Source: Prochlorococcus marinus str. MIT 0917 (GTDB lineage: Bacteria > Cyanobacteriota > Cyanobacteriia > PCC-6307 > Cyanobiaceae). From it: DNA of 64,000 nucleotides. The stretch spans positions 1,053,819-1,117,818 of the forward strand of contig NZ_CP114784.1 in the NCBI RefSeq assembly GCF_027359575.1, written 5' to 3'. The position numbers and the translations under genes are program-made. Below the pieces are notes generated by a model. The model was not told where the DNA came from. It made no database searches and saw only the letters and a program-made list of their open reading frames with translations. Positions 38,619 through 48,676 of this stretch are shown piece by piece. Positions within the stretch are counted from its first letter, which is position 1. Each line of letters opens with the position of its first letter.

Positions 38619-38975
38619 TTAATCAATTAATTCCCCTGTCTTCTTTAATCGCCGTTTCTTTGACCCATCTTTATCTATAAAAATTTCAACCTTACTAGCA
38701 ACTTTTTCTTTAGTTGAGTAGATCATTACATTTGAAGCATGCAAAGAAAATTCTTTGGTCTCTATTCGACCCGTTTCTCCTTCCTGTGATGGCTTTAAAT
38801 GCTTTGTTCTTTGATTAATTCCCTTCACTAAAACTCTATTTTCATGAGGAAGTGTTTGAAGGACTTCTCCGGTCTTACCTTTATCCTTTCCAGAAATAAT
38901 CTGAACTGTATCTCCTTTCCTGATCTTCATTTTTATCCGATCAGAAGATACTTTGGTTTTGTTAATTGCTGGCAT
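38619..38975 (-). CDS. rplX: Ribosomal protein uL24
   Basis: 118 residues with a KOW motif ([20 protein letters not shown]) that starts assembly of the large subunit. It lies 2 bp after rplN. Confidence 0.97.
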   Translation of the reverse strand: MPAINKTKVSSDRIKMKIRKGDTVQIISGKDKGKTGEVLQTLPHENRVLVKGINQRTKHLKPSQEGETGRIETKEFSLHASNVMIYSTKEKVASKVEIFIDKDGSKKRRLKKTGELID

Positions 38976-38977
38976 GA

Positions 38978-39343
38978 CTAAATAACCTCAGGTGCTAAGG
39001 AAACAATTTTAGTAAAATTGCGCTCTCTTAATTCGCGTGCAACGGGGCCAAATACCCTTGTACCTCTTGGATTTTGATCATCATTAATAAGCACCGCAGC
39101 ATTGTCATCAAAGCGAATTGAATTTCCTGTTTCTCTGCGCATCGTAGCTCTGGTACGCACTACAACTGCTTTGACCACATCTGATTTTTTTACTCCCATA
39201 TTTGGCATTGCATCTTTAACTGAAGCAACTATCACATCGCCTACATGGGCATAACGACGATTAGAGCCCAAGACTCTAATACATTGCAAACGCTTGGCAC
39301 CACTATTATCTGCAACAGTTAGGAATGTTTCTTGCTGAATCAT
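38978..39343 (-). CDS. rplN: Ribosomal protein uL14
   Basis: 121 residues from the ATG giving [20 protein letters not shown], which is preceded by AGGAGG and overlaps the rpsQ stop (ATGA). A longer in-frame extension lies wholly inside rpsQ and is rejected. [20 protein letters not shown] is typical. Confidence 0.98.
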   Translation of the reverse strand: MIQQETFLTVADNSGAKRLQCIRVLGSNRRYAHVGDVIVASVKDAMPNMGVKKSDVVKAVVVRTRATMRRETGNSIRFDDNAAVLINDDQNPRGTRVFGPVARELRERNFTKIVSLAPEVI

Positions 39344-39606
39344 TTTGCAGCCTCCTTGGATTTCATACCCTTCACAAGAACATCTATAACCGTCCATCTT
39401 TTCTGAGCACTCATTGGAGGACTCTCTTTAATTCGAACTCTGTCTCCCACTTTGCAATTGTTTTCTGCATCATGAGCTTTATATCGAGTAGTCCGACTAA
39501 TAATTTTTTGGTACATAGGATGTGGAAATCTATTTTCCACCGCTACTACGACTGTTTTTTGCATTTTGTCACTGACAACAGTGCCGACCATTTCCTTAAG
39601 TGCCAT
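39340..39606 (-). CDS. rpsQ: Ribosomal protein uS17
   Basis: 88 residues, an early assembly protein binding 16S r[22 protein letters not shown] and [20 protein letters not shown] are diagnostic. Overlaps rplN by 4 bp. Confidence 0.98.
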   Translation of the reverse strand: MALKEMVGTVVSDKMQKTVVVAVENRFPHPMYQKIISRTTRYKAHDAENNCKVGDRVRIKESPPMSAQKRWTVIDVLVKGMKSKEAAK

Positions 39607-39616
39607 AACTAAAAAA

Positions 39617-39829
39617 TCAAGATGATGTGTTTGAGCGACTTCGCTCGTTAGAGACCGTTAAAAGTTGAGCAAGTTCGGTGCGTGCCTCTTTGAAACGGTG
39701 AGTTTTAGCTAGCTGTCTTGTAGCTTGCTGAAAACGAAGATCAAAAAGTTCTTTACGAAGATTTTCAATCTTTTCTGATATCTCGGAATCAGAGAGATTC
39801 CTAACATCTTTCGTGGTTATTTTACTCAT
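39617..39829 (-). CDS. rpmC: Ribosomal protein uL29
   Basis: 70 residues, helical hairpin at the tunnel exit. [20 protein letters not shown] is the core signature. Overlaps the rplP stop by 4 bp. Confidence 0.97.
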   Translation of the reverse strand: MSKITTKDVRNLSDSEISEKIENLRKELFDLRFQQATRQLAKTHRFKEARTELAQLLTVSNERSRSNTSS

Positions 39830-40311
39830 GATGATGACTCCGAATTATCTGCTGTAACTGGCGTTTTAGCAGGTTTATAATTTCCCTTATTGAGATCTTC
39901 CTCTAGAGAAATAAATTTTGTTTTTACTGGCAGTTTGTATTGAGCAAGACGCATTGCCTCTTTTGCAATTTCCTCTGTAATTTCATCGCCACCCATTTCA
40001 AACAAGATTCGACCAGGCTTGACAACTGCAACCCAAAATTCTGGGTTACCTTTACCAGATCCCATTCTTGTCTCGGCAGGCCTCATCGTTACAGGCTTAT
40101 CAGGGAAAATACGAATCCAAATTTGTCCTCCCCTTTTTACATAACGAGTCATAGCTCGTCTACTTGCTTCGATTTGTCTTGAGGTAACCCAACCACAATC
40201 TTGAGCTTGCAATGCAAACTGACCAAAAGCGATTTTATTGCCTCTAGTAGCAACGCCGCGCATACGGCCTCTCTGTTGTTTGCGAAATTTGGTTCTTTTT
40301 GGACTAAGCAT
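39826..40311 (-). CDS. rplP: Ribosomal protein uL16
   Basis: 161 residues, near the A-site finger. [40 protein letters not shown] and [20 protein letters not shown] are diagnostic. An extra C-terminal tail after LPVKTKFIS is longer than in E. coli. Confidence 0.98.
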   Translation of the reverse strand: MLSPKRTKFRKQQRGRMRGVATRGNKIAFGQFALQAQDCGWVTSRQIEASRRAMTRYVKRGGQIWIRIFPDKPVTMRPAETRMGSGKGNPEFWVAVVKPGRILFEMGGDEITEEIAKEAMRLAQYKLPVKTKFISLEEDLNKGNYKPAKTPVTADNSESSS

Positions 40312-40323
40312 GATTAAAACTCC

Positions 40324-41058
40324 TTATTTAGCTTCATTGGAACGGTCCTCAAATTGTTGAGGTCTTCGATTCCCCCTATTGCGTCTAGGAGAAGAACCAA
40401 CAGGTAATGGCTGTTCTTCTTTAGGAAGAACTTCACCTTTGAAAACCCATACTTTGATTCCTAAAACGCCATAGGTTGTAGTAGCTACTTTGGTTGCATA
40501 ATCAATTTCTGCTCGCAAAGTGTGTAGAGGAACTCTTCCTTCTCGTGTCCATTCAGAACGTGCGATTTCAGCGCCATTCAACCTTCCGCCTACTTGTATT
40601 TTAAGACCTAAGACACCAGCTCTTTGTGCTCTTTGAACAGCCATTCGAATAGTTCGTCTAAAGGCAACACGCTTTTCTAGTTGCTGAGCAATATATTCGG
40701 CAAGAAGATAAGCATCTGCATCAACTTTTTCTACTTCAACAACATTGATACGTACTTGTCTATTTCTATCACCGATTGTTTTTTGAATACCAGATCTAAG
40801 TTCTTCAATACCACTTCCTTGCCTACCGACTATGACTCCTGGCCGAGCAGTTTTTAATTCAAGCTCAAGTTGATCTGCTTTTCGAGCAATCAGGACATCA
40901 CTTATACCTGCTGCTCCATACTTTTTCTTGATGAAAGTACGGATCCGATCATCTTCTTGGAGTAGTAAAGGATAAGTTTTACTTGGTGCATACCATTTAG
41001 AACGATGCTCTTGAGTGATACCGAGCCTAATTCCAGTGGGGTGAATTTTATGTCCCAT
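40324..41058 (-). CDS. rpsC: Ribosomal protein uS3
   Basis: 244 residues. The KH domain with [17 protein letters not shown] lines the mRNA entry and helps unwind message. [20 protein letters not shown] is the N-terminal signature. A disordered Arg/Asn/Gln-rich tail ([15 protein letters not shown]) ends it. Shares one base with rplV. Confidence 0.98.
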   Translation of the reverse strand: MGHKIHPTGIRLGITQEHRSKWYAPSKTYPLLLQEDDRIRTFIKKKYGAAGISDVLIARKADQLELELKTARPGVIVGRQGSGIEELRSGIQKTIGDRNRQVRINVVEVEKVDADAYLLAEYIAQQLEKRVAFRRTIRMAVQRAQRAGVLGLKIQVGGRLNGAEIARSEWTREGRVPLHTLRAEIDYATKVATTTYGVLGIKVWVFKGEVLPKEEQPLPVGSSPRRNRGNRRPQQFEDRSNEAK

Positions 41059-41438
41059 CAGTCCGAGTCCTCAGAATTGGTTGATTGAGTGGCCGAAACA
41101 GCAATGCTGATGTGGCATGTCTGCTTTTTAATTGCAAATGCTCTGCCCTGAGCCCTAGGTCTATAGCGTTTCATTGGTGGACCCATATCAGCGGTAGCAG
41201 TGCTAATAAACAACGAAGAAGGTTCAAGACCAAGATTGTTTTCTGCATTCGCAACAGCTGATCGCAATACTTTTGTTATTGGCTCAGTTGATCGATAAGG
41301 CATGAATTCAAGCATGATCAAAGCATCCCTGTAAGTTCTTCCTCTTATTTGATCAAGAACTCGGCGTACTTTTGAAGCAGATCCGCGAATATAACGCCCA
41401 TGGGCTTGGGCTGTCGTTTTGGTAGATGAAGTAGTCAT
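41058..41438 (-). CDS. rplV: Ribosomal protein uL22
   Basis: 126 residues; its beta-hairpin ([20 protein letters not shown]) reaches the exit-tunnel constriction. [20 protein letters not shown] and AENNLGLE are typical. Between rpsS and rpsC. Confidence 0.98.
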   Translation of the reverse strand: MTTSSTKTTAQAHGRYIRGSASKVRRVLDQIRGRTYRDALIMLEFMPYRSTEPITKVLRSAVANAENNLGLEPSSLFISTATADMGPPMKRYRPRAQGRAFAIKKQTCHISIAVSATQSTNSEDSD

Positions 41439-41440
41439 GA

Positions 41441-41716
41441 TTAGCGTGCTCCTTTTTTATCTCTGATGTGGCCTCTGTAGGTTCGAGTTGGTGCAAACTC
41501 TCCTAACTTGTGTCCAACCATTTGCTCAGTTATGAAAACAGGTATGTGACTCTTTCCATTGTGAACAGCAATTGTATGGCCAATCATCATTGGCAGAATT
41601 GTTGAGGCTCTAGACCATGTTTTGATGACAGCTTTATCTTCATTAGAGTTTTGCTTTTCGATTTTACGAAGCAAACTGTCTGAAATAAATGGCCCTTTTT
41701 TTAGTGAACGTCCCAT
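41441..41716 (-). CDS. rpsS: Ribosomal protein uS19
   Basis: 91 residues at the head of the small subunit. [40 protein letters not shown] and [12 protein letters not shown] are diagnostic. Confidence 0.98.
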   Translation of the reverse strand: MGRSLKKGPFISDSLLRKIEKQNSNEDKAVIKTWSRASTILPMMIGHTIAVHNGKSHIPVFITEQMVGHKLGEFAPTRTYRGHIRDKKGAR

Positions 41717-41751
41717 AACGGTTTAAAAGAATTGGTAAATAAAGATAGAAA

Positions 41752-42615
41752 TCATGAATCTCGACCTCCTCTACTCCGTTTAGATACCTTGCGTCGTTTT
41801 CGAAGAACGTACTTATTGCTGGGCTTATTTTTCTTCCTGGTTTTCAAACCAAGAGCAGCTTTACCCCATGGTGTCACTGGGCCAGCACGTCCAACAGGTG
41901 CTTTCCCTTCTCCTCCTCCATGAGGGTGATCACATGGATTCATGACACTTCCTCTAACTTGAGGTCGTCTACCAAGCCATCTTCTTCTTCCAGCTTTTCC
42001 AAGGCTTGTATTTCTAATCTCAGAGTTACCAACCTCTCCAAGAGTGGCGTAGCATTCCTTCCTGACTAAACGAACCTCAGTTGAAGGTAATTTCAACGCG
42101 ACGTAATCTCCTTCTTTAGCCATGACTTGAGCGCTAGCTCCAGCTGTACGGACCATCTGTCCGCCTCTACCTGGATAAAGTTCAACACAATGAACACTCG
42201 AACCTAAAGGCATTGAAGAAAGTGGTAAAGCATTACCAGTTTCAATTGGTGCATCTGGACCTGAAATAACTTCTTGCCCAACTGTTATGTCCGCAGGTGC
42301 AAGTATGTATCTCTTTTCACCATCAGAGTAAAAGAGTAGAGCAAGTCTTGCATTCCGATGCGGGTCATAATGAATTGCCGCAACTTTGGCTGAAATACCA
42401 TACTTATTTCTACGAAAATCAACAATCCTATACAACCTTTTATGCCCTCCTCCTCTATGTCGACAAGTAATTACACCTCTGTTATTGCGACCTTTCTTTC
42501 GATGCTTAGATACGACAAGTGAGCGCTCAGGTTTATTGGATGTAACTTCACTAAAGTCAGTTACTACTCTTGTACGAGTACCAGGTGTGTAAGGTTTGAA
42601 ACTTCTTATGGCCAT
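41752..42615 (-). CDS. rplB: Ribosomal protein uL2
   Basis: 287 residues, needed for subunit joining and peptidyl transfer. The C-terminal [20 protein letters not shown] carries the conserved histidine region; [20 protein letters not shown] is the RNA-binding part. Between rplW and rpsS. Confidence 0.99.
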   Translation of the reverse strand: MAIRSFKPYTPGTRTRVVTDFSEVTSNKPERSLVVSKHRKKGRNNRGVITCRHRGGGHKRLYRIVDFRRNKYGISAKVAAIHYDPHRNARLALLFYSDGEKRYILAPADITVGQEVISGPDAPIETGNALPLSSMPLGSSVHCVELYPGRGGQMVRTAGASAQVMAKEGDYVALKLPSTEVRLVRKECYATLGEVGNSEIRNTSLGKAGRRRWLGRRPQVRGSVMNPCDHPHGGGEGKAPVGRAGPVTPWGKAALGLKTRKKNKPSNKYVLRKRRKVSKRSRGGRDS

Positions 42616-42619
42616 TGTT

Positions 42620-42931
42620 TTAAGCCTCCTCTGATTCTGGGAACAACTGTATGGAATTGCCTTCAGCTAGGCGAACCACAGCCTTCTTCACTTGAGGCCT
42701 CTTTCCAGAGAACCTACCGACTCTCCTACTTTTTCTTGGGGGATTCATAGTACTTATACCAAGAACCTTGACATCAAACATTTTTTCTACAGCAGCCTTT
42801 ATATCAGGCTTAGCTGCTCTTGGATCAACTTCAAAAGTGTACTGATTTAAGTCCAAAGCTTTTGTCGCCTTCTCAGTTATCAAAGGACGCTTAATTACTT
42901 CAGTAATTCGTTTATCAAAAAATTTAGTCAT
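42620..42931 (-). CDS. rplW: Ribosomal protein uL23
   Basis: 103 residues, docking site for signal recognition particle and trigger factor at the exit tunnel. Start ATG gives [20 protein letters not shown], the proper L23 N-terminus, with AGGAGG upstream; an in-frame extension lies inside rplD. The frame overlaps the rplD end by 8 bp. Confidence 0.97.
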   Translation of the reverse strand: MTKFFDKRITEVIKRPLITEKATKALDLNQYTFEVDPRAAKPDIKAAVEKMFDVKVLGISTMNPPRKSRRVGRFSGKRPQVKKAVVRLAEGNSIQLFPESEEA

Positions 42932-43559
42932 TACCGTAGACCTCCTTAATGGTTGATAATGCATCTTCACCTATTACCAATGAGTTGGCATTGAGAAGGT
43001 CAAACACATTTAATTGATCAGCAGAGATAAGCTTAATTTTTTCTAAGTTTCTAATTGATCGCTTTATAATTTCTGATGGTTTATTGAGAATAATAAGAAT
43101 TTTCCCTTCAGAATCAATTCCTACTCTCTTTAGGACAGCAAGAATTTCACTTGTTTTAGGAACCTCTAGCTTGGAACCGAAGTCTTTAATTATTTTTGCG
43201 TCTGAAATTCTACTCATTAGTGCAGTACGAAGAGCTAGTCTTCGTTCCTTCCTATTCATCTCCAAGTTGTATTTGCGAGGCTTAGGGCCAAAAATAATTC
43301 CACCTCCTGGGCGTAGGGGAGTTCTAATTGAGCCTTGCCTTGCTCTACCAGTACCCTTTTGTTTGTAGGGTTTTCGCCCGCCTCCTCGAACCTCAGACCT
43401 AGTCAAAGTGCTTGCAGTCCCTTGACGGCTGTGTGCCTGTTGACGCAAAACAGCACGATGTAATAAATCTGCTGCTGAGGAATCCTTGGCAGTTTTCAAA
43501 TCAATTGATGATTGTCCAGCCTCTTTGCCTTGCCAATCAAGAACAGTACAGTTAGCCAT
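42924..43559 (-). CDS. rplD: Ribosomal protein uL4
   Basis: 211 residues. The extended loop [20 protein letters not shown], then [20 protein letters not shown], reaches the exit tunnel. Two ATG codons stand in tandem at 43562 and 43559; AGGAGG is 3 nt from the first and 6 nt from the second, so the second is preferred. The rplC stop overlaps this start. Confidence 0.98.
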   Translation of the reverse strand: MANCTVLDWQGKEAGQSSIDLKTAKDSSAADLLHRAVLRQQAHSRQGTASTLTRSEVRGGGRKPYKQKGTGRARQGSIRTPLRPGGGIIFGPKPRKYNLEMNRKERRLALRTALMSRISDAKIIKDFGSKLEVPKTSEILAVLKRVGIDSEGKILIILNKPSEIIKRSIRNLEKIKLISADQLNVFDLLNANSLVIGEDALSTIKEVYGND

Positions 43560-44215
43560 CATTTACCTCCTTGCTGGGTAGATACGCCAACTCTTTTGGC
43601 AGGTCTAATGTTTAAAAGAGATCCAGGCTTCCCCGGAACAGATCCTTTTACTACCAATAAATTGTGATTTGTATCAATCTTTAGAATTTCAAGGCCTCTT
43701 GTAGTGACTTTTTTACCGCCCATACGACCAGCCATCCTTTTCCCGGGATAAACACGCCCAGGGGTTGTTCCAGCTCCTGTCGAACCAGGCAATCTATGAT
43801 TCTTTGAACCATGACTCATGGGCCCTCGGCTAAAGCCATGTCGCTTTTGATAACCTGCGAATCCTCTACCCATAGTGTCTCCACTAACATCAACTTTTTG
43901 ACCTTTTTCGAAATCATCGACAGTTATTGCAGCTCCGAGTTTAAATTCACTAGAATTTTCTACTCGGTATTCTCGAAGATGGCGTAAAAGGTCATCACCT
44001 GATTTTGCCAGATGACCTTTTGAAGGCTTATTAATAAGTTTTTCACGAATTAATTGAAAGCCTATCTGTACAGAAGCATAACCATCCGTATCAGCAGATT
44101 TTAATTGAGTGATTCGACAGGGACCCGCTTCGATCAAAGTGACTGGAACGGCTCTGCCTTGATCATCGAAGAGTTGGGACATTCCCAACTTCTTACCTAA
44201 GATTCCTAAAGACAT
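43559..44215 (-). CDS. rplC: Ribosomal protein uL3
   Basis: 218 residues. [20 protein letters not shown] at the N-terminus and the central [20 protein letters not shown], then [20 protein letters not shown], near the peptidyl transferase centre. It heads this block: S10, which precedes L3 in many bacteria, is absent, as in cyanobacteria where it sits with tufA. Confidence 0.99.
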   Translation of the reverse strand: MSLGILGKKLGMSQLFDDQGRAVPVTLIEAGPCRITQLKSADTDGYASVQIGFQLIREKLINKPSKGHLAKSGDDLLRHLREYRVENSSEFKLGAAITVDDFEKGQKVDVSGDTMGRGFAGYQKRHGFSRGPMSHGSKNHRLPGSTGAGTTPGRVYPGKRMAGRMGGKKVTTRGLEILKIDTNHNLLVVKGSVPGKPGSLLNIRPAKRVGVSTQQGGK

Positions 44216-44585
44216 GAGTTAAAAAAACGCCAGCTCAAAGGTCAATCTGCAATGAGAGAGACTTGAAATCTGAATTAAATCGCCTATCTAGCCAAAAAAG
44301 TTGAAGTTAATTGAAATTCAATTTATTTGGAAAAATGCTAGCGATAATCAGGTGGCTGAGACTTTTTCAAACTTTTAAAAAAGTTCAAACAGTATCTCGA
44401 CAAAAGAAAATAAATTCTCCTGCACTAGCCAAAAAGGCTAAACGCAAACGTCTAGTCTGCTCAAGCGTCCAGAGGCCCGGCTAGCGGGCGGGCATAGAAA
44501 AGCTTTAGCAACTTAAAAGATTACACTATTAACACCCATTTTGTGTGATGCTTCACTTGAATAAGATAAAGAATTTGATTTAAGG
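44216..44585. promoter_or_regulatory. Divergent control region between rplC and ndhN
   Basis: 370 bp without a gene. It must hold the promoter of the whole ribosomal block and that of ndhN. Two hairpins are visible: AGCC-AAAAA-GGCT (44427-44439) and a GC-rich GCCCG-GCTAG-CGGGC (44475-44489), the latter standing out in AT-rich DNA. Neither has a T-run in the needed place. They could be part of an operon leader with autogenous control, but no L4-type leader is recognised. Confidence 0.5.
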
Positions 44586-45050
44586 ATGCCTTTATTACTC
44601 TCTGGCCAGACATTTCGCAATGATCTTGAATCATTCGGCTGCCTTGCCATCCTTAGTCCGTTAGAAGGTGGAGCAGAAACTCGTTTACTTAGAAGGCTTA
44701 GAGCTAGTGGATATCAAACACAGATAACTTCCGCTAGAGGCTTAGGAGATCCAGTTGTCTTTCTTACCCAATTACATGGAATCAGACCACCACATTTGGG
44801 ACATCAAAATGTTGGGAGAAATGGGGCTCTAGGGGAAGTTCAACAAGTTATTCCTCAATTAAATGAATTGTTAGTAGAAGATAAAACCTTGGTTCTGTGG
44901 TTATTAGAGGGGCAAGTCTTATCAAAGTCAGAACTATTAGCAATAAATAATCTCTGCCAAAAGGACCCTAGAATCAAAATTGTTATTGAGATGGGAGGGG
45001 CACGAAGTATTACCTGGCAACCATTAAGTGAATTCATCAATAGAGATTAG
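44586..45050 (+). CDS. ndhN: NAD(P)H-quinone oxidoreductase subunit N
   Basis: 154 residues. Subunit specific to the cyanobacterial and chloroplast NDH-1 complex (cyclic electron flow, respiration, CO2 uptake). Recognised from [39 protein letters not shown] and [19 protein letters not shown]. The pair ndhN-ldpA is conserved in cyanobacteria and is present here, 12 bp apart. Confidence 0.96.
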   Translation: MPLLLSGQTFRNDLESFGCLAILSPLEGGAETRLLRRLRASGYQTQITSARGLGDPVVFLTQLHGIRPPHLGHQNVGRNGALGEVQQVIPQLNELLVEDKTLVLWLLEGQVLSKSELLAINNLCQKDPRIKIVIEMGGARSITWQPLSEFINRD

Positions 45051-45062
45051 AAATTCATCAAG

Positions 45063-46085
45063 GTGATTACTAACAATTCGATTTACAATTCTGAAGCTCT
45101 AAAGAAAGGTAACTGGGTAAAGTTAATTTGTGGCGCAAGTAATCAAGACTTGCCTTCAATAACTGATCTTTGCTCAATTTATGGGGCTGCAGGGGTGCAT
45201 TGCATTGACCTGGCTGCCGACGAAGCTGTTATCCATGCAGCTCGCAATGCTATTGATTGGGTTTTCGACACTTATGGGAAAAAACCTTGGCTGATGATCA
45301 GCTTAAGTGATGGAAAAGATGCGCATTTTCGCAAAGCTTGGTTTGATCCAGGCCTATGTCCATCCAATTGCTTAAGACCCTGTCAAAGCATTTGTCCAGC
45401 TCACGCGATTGAAAACGAAGGTAGTGTAAAAGCTAATAAATGCTATGGATGTGGCCGGTGTATTGATACATGCCCATTAGGAATCATTCAAGAAAAGGAT
45501 CGAAGATTAACTCTTAAAGATTTTGCTCCGTTGTTAACAACTATCAGACCAGATGCAGTAGAAATTCATACTGCTCCAGGAAGAGGCCAAGCATTTGAAA
45601 AAACAATTAAGGAAATTCTTAAAGTCGATCTGCAGCTACAACGATTATCTGTCAGCTGTGGTTTAGAAGGGTATGGAATAAACCATGAAAAATTAGCAGA
45701 AGAACTTTGGCTGCGACATAAATTCCTGAGAATTCATAATCAAAAACCTCTCTGGCAAATTGATGGGCGTCGAATGAGTGGAGATCTCGGAGCAGGTGCG
45801 GCCAAAATTGCAGTAAAACTATGGGAAAGAATACGCCCAATAGCTCCACCAGGCCCCTTACAGCTTGCTGGAGGGACTAATGAATCGACAATTAAGTACC
45901 TACCAGAGATTAAAGGGCCTGAAGGAGTTGCTTTTGGAGGGAAAGCGAGAAAGATAATCCAACCATGGCTAGAAGAGGCTCAACGAAAAAGAATTAGTAT
46001 TAGAGATTGGCCTGAAGGCTGGGAGTCGGCTCTTGCAGAGGCAAAACGACTGATAAATCCTTGGCTTGTAAGAAAATCTTTATAA
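45063..46085 (+). CDS. ldpA: LdpA, iron-sulfur protein of the circadian input pathway
   Basis: 340 residues. LdpA in Synechococcus elongatus is a redox-sensitive protein that adjusts clock period to light. Two cysteine groups are visible: CPSNCLRPCQSICPAHA (about 100-116) and the ferredoxin-type CYGCGRCIDTCP (about 128-139), enough for two 4Fe-4S clusters. Start is GTG at 45063 after AAGG. Prochlorococcus has a reduced clock, so a wider redox role is possible. Confidence 0.9.
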   Translation: MITNNSIYNSEALKKGNWVKLICGASNQDLPSITDLCSIYGAAGVHCIDLAADEAVIHAARNAIDWVFDTYGKKPWLMISLSDGKDAHFRKAWFDPGLCPSNCLRPCQSICPAHAIENEGSVKANKCYGCGRCIDTCPLGIIQEKDRRLTLKDFAPLLTTIRPDAVEIHTAPGRGQAFEKTIKEILKVDLQLQRLSVSCGLEGYGINHEKLAEELWLRHKFLRIHNQKPLWQIDGRRMSGDLGAGAAKIAVKLWERIRPIAPPGPLQLAGGTNESTIKYLPEIKGPEGVAFGGKARKIIQPWLEEAQRKRISIRDWPEGWESALAEAKRLINPWLVRKSL

Positions 46086-46267
46086 TTGGATTTCCCTAGC
46101 CAAATCAATCATTCGAAAGCACATCTTGTGCTGGATTAATGAAGAAATCTTCCGATTAACTAAAAAAAACTAGATAAAGACATGACAGGATTGAATCAAA
46201 TATGCAATTATTTAAGAGAAAGAATCCAAATCTATGTCTTTAAATTGCAAACATAGATCTGGAACAA

Positions 46268-46339
46268 TGGGCCGTCGCCAAGTGGTAAGGCATCGGGTTT
46301 TGGTCTCGACATTCCTAGGTTCGAATCCTAGCGGCCCAG
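46268..46339 (+). tRNA. tRNA-Gln (anticodon UUG)
   Basis: Acceptor TGGGCCG pairs with CGGCCCA, then discriminator G. D-arm CGCCAAGTGGTAAGGC, anticodon loop TTTTGGT (TTG) on a TCGGG/CTCGA stem, and T-arm TAGGTTCGAATCCTA. No CCA encoded. Confidence 0.95.
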
Positions 46340-46352
46340 TTTTCAATAGTTA

Positions 46353-47132
46353 GTGATAGAAAAACCTCTACTTGTTCTTGATTTTGATGGTGTCATAGTT
46401 GACGGCATTAAGGAGTATTGGTCAAGTTCTCGTCAAACTTGTCTAAACATAATTTCTCCCAAAGAAAAAGAAATTATTTCTTTTCCTAGCGAGATTCCCC
46501 AAACTTTTAAAGCCATGAGACCCTGGGTTAATGAGGGTTGGGAAATGGTTATTCTGGCTGCTGAATGTTCAAATAAAACTAGTCAATTAAACTTAAAAGG
46601 TTTACAAAATTTCTCAAAAAATTACCAAATAGAATGCTCTTTAGCTCTTGAAAAATGGGGTTGGACACCTTCTCAATTACAAGAAGCTTTAAATCAAACA
46701 AGAAGAGAAGCAATATCAAATAATTTCAATCAATGGTTAAATTTTCATCAGCCTTTTTCTTTAGTCACTCAACGCCTCAAGACACTTGAGAAAGAAGGAA
46801 TAGAGTTTGCTGTTTTAACAACAAAAAGCATTGAGTTCACAAAAAAACTTTTGGATTGTTTCGATCTTCAGCCAAAGCTTGTTTTCGGTCACGAATCAGG
46901 AAGTAAAGTCGATGTCTTAAAACAACTCTTACAAAAAAGAATCATTCCAGGGTTTATTGAAGATCGAAGAACTACCTTAGAAAAAGTCTTAGAAGATCCC
47001 AAGCTGAAATCTATCCCTTGTTACTTAGCAAGCTGGGGATACTTAAAACCTCAAGATAGAAATAATCTTCCTTCCAGTATTAAATTATTAAATTCAGATA
47101 CTTTACGAGAACCAATCCGGAAGTGGTCTTGA
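46353..47132 (+). CDS. HAD-superfamily hydrolase-like protein
   Basis: 259 residues. The N-terminal LLVLDFDGVIVDG is HAD motif I with both aspartates, LTTKSIEFTKKLL fits motif II (Thr), and K in ESGSKVDVLKQLL motif III. GFIEDRRTTLEKV fits motif IV (ED). A large cap lies between residues 40 and 140. It may be a phosphatase, substrate unknown. GTG start only 14 bp after the tRNA end. Confidence 0.78.
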   Translation: MIEKPLLVLDFDGVIVDGIKEYWSSSRQTCLNIISPKEKEIISFPSEIPQTFKAMRPWVNEGWEMVILAAECSNKTSQLNLKGLQNFSKNYQIECSLALEKWGWTPSQLQEALNQTRREAISNNFNQWLNFHQPFSLVTQRLKTLEKEGIEFAVLTTKSIEFTKKLLDCFDLQPKLVFGHESGSKVDVLKQLLQKRIIPGFIEDRRTTLEKVLEDPKLKSIPCYLASWGYLKPQDRNNLPSSIKLLNSDTLREPIRKWS

Positions 47133-47140
47133 CTTAATAG

Positions 47141-47154
47141 CGTACGTCTGTACT
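47141..47154 (+). promoter_or_regulatory. LexA (SOS) box upstream of recA
   Basis: CGTACGTCTGTACT fits the cyanobacterial LexA consensus RGTACNNNDGTWCB at every defined position except the first (C for R). It lies ~90 bp before the recA start, a sensible operator position. LexA binding is inferred, not shown. Confidence 0.65.
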
Positions 47155-47245
47155 ATCGGTTTAATCGCTATTCGTTGAGGAACTGAGTATTTCATAACCA
47201 AATCCCAACGTCTCTTGTTATCCCTCTGAATTAACGTTATTTGTC

Positions 47246-48379
47246 ATGTCAAACGAAGGTAAGTCACTCCAATCGACTGAATCCAAGAAAATAGACGCAA
47301 AATCTGGAGAAAAAGAAAAAGCATTAAGCTTAGTAGTTGGGCAAATAGAACGCAATTTCGGGAAAGGTTCGATCATGCGTCTTGGGGACGCGTCAAAGAT
47401 GCGGGTAGAAACAATATCTACGGGTGCTTTAACTCTTGATTTGGCTCTTGGTGGCGGCTATCCCAAAGGACGTGTAATTGAAGTATATGGTCCCGAAAGT
47501 TCTGGGAAAACAACGCTGACATTACATGCGATAGCTGAGATTCAACGTAACGGCGGAGTTGCTGCATTTGTAGATGCAGAACATGCTCTTGACCCAGTCT
47601 ATGCAGCTTCTCTTGGTGTTGATGTAGAGAATCTTCTAGTATCTCAACCGGATACAGGCGAGATGGCATTGGAAATCGTTGACCAACTTATTAGATCTGC
47701 TGCAGTCGATCTAGTAGTTGTTGATTCAGTCGCTGCACTTACGCCTCGTTCAGAGATAGAAGGAGAGATGGGTGACCATTCAGTAGGTGCTCAAGCTCGT
47801 CTTATGAGTCAAGCAATGAGAAAAATTACTGGAAATATTGGCAAGTCTGGTTGCACAGTGATTTTCTTAAATCAATTACGTCTAAAAATTGGTATTACAT
47901 ATGGGAATCCAGAAACAACCACTGGTGGAAACGCTCTTAAATTTTATGCCTCTGTAAGATTAGATATTCGTCGTATTCAAACGTTAAAGAGAGGAACTGA
48001 AGAATATGGAATTCGTGCAAAAGTAAAAGTCGCAAAAAACAAAGTTGCGCCTCCATTCCGAATAGCCGAATTTGATATTCTATTTGGAAAAGGAATTAGT
48101 ACTCTTGGTTGTCTTCTGGATTTAGCAGATGAGACTAATGTCGTTACTCGTAAAGGAGCTTGGTATAGCTATGAAGGTGACAATATTGGGCAAGGAAGAG
48201 ACAATACCATTACTTGGCTTGAACAAAATCCTGAATCAAAAGAAATAATTGAAAAATTAGTTAAAGACAAATTAACTGAGGGCTCAGAAGTAAGTGCTAA
48301 TTCAATGAGACCATTAGCCGCGGCTGCTCGACATGCTTCATTACGACCAAGCCTAAGCCAAGTTTCAGCTAACGGCTAA
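47246..48379 (+). CDS. recA: Recombinase RecA
   Basis: 377 residues. Strand exchange and SOS co-protease. Walker [20 protein letters not shown], Walker [15 protein letters not shown]-binding loop 1 around [20 protein letters not shown] and loop 2 [16 protein letters not shown] are all intact. The C-terminus is basic rather than acidic ([15 protein letters not shown]). ATG start; probable LexA box upstream. Confidence 0.99.
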   Translation: MSNEGKSLQSTESKKIDAKSGEKEKALSLVVGQIERNFGKGSIMRLGDASKMRVETISTGALTLDLALGGGYPKGRVIEVYGPESSGKTTLTLHAIAEIQRNGGVAAFVDAEHALDPVYAASLGVDVENLLVSQPDTGEMALEIVDQLIRSAAVDLVVVDSVAALTPRSEIEGEMGDHSVGAQARLMSQAMRKITGNIGKSGCTVIFLNQLRLKIGITYGNPETTTGGNALKFYASVRLDIRRIQTLKRGTEEYGIRAKVKVAKNKVAPPFRIAEFDILFGKGISTLGCLLDLADETNVVTRKGAWYSYEGDNIGQGRDNTITWLEQNPESKEIIEKLVKDKLTEGSEVSANSMRPLAAAARHASLRPSLSQVSANG

Positions 48380-48399
48380 AGGTAACAATATATTTAACT

Positions 48400-48639
48400 T
48401 TATCTGATGTCTGCAGGAATCCACCACCCCGCAGCAGGCCCAACAAAGCGAACAATAATCCAAAGAATAACTAAAGCAGCAATACCTACCCATCCTGCAC
48501 GAATACTTAATTGTATAAATTGATCTCTCTGCGCTTGCGTAACAGGAAACCAAGAAACAATACGAGGAGACTCATTCCTAGAGTTTTTCTTACTACGAGG
48601 GTTTAAGCCTTGTTTAGATCTTCGGCGAGCTTCTCCCAT
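48400..48639 (-). CDS. DUF2839-type small membrane protein
   Basis: 79 residues from the ATG giving MGEARRRSKQGLNPRSKKNS. A basic N-terminus is followed by one membrane span (AGWVGIAALVILWIIVRFVG) and WWIPADIR. This is the cyanobacterial DUF2839 pattern; function unknown. A slightly longer in-frame start (MFFIMGEARR) exists but is not family-like. Confidence 0.75.
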   Translation of the reverse strand: MGEARRRSKQGLNPRSKKNSRNESPRIVSWFPVTQAQRDQFIQLSIRAGWVGIAALVILWIIVRFVGPAAGWWIPADIR

Positions 48640-48676
48640 TATAAAAAACAATATTTATCAATCTAAGAGATTGATT

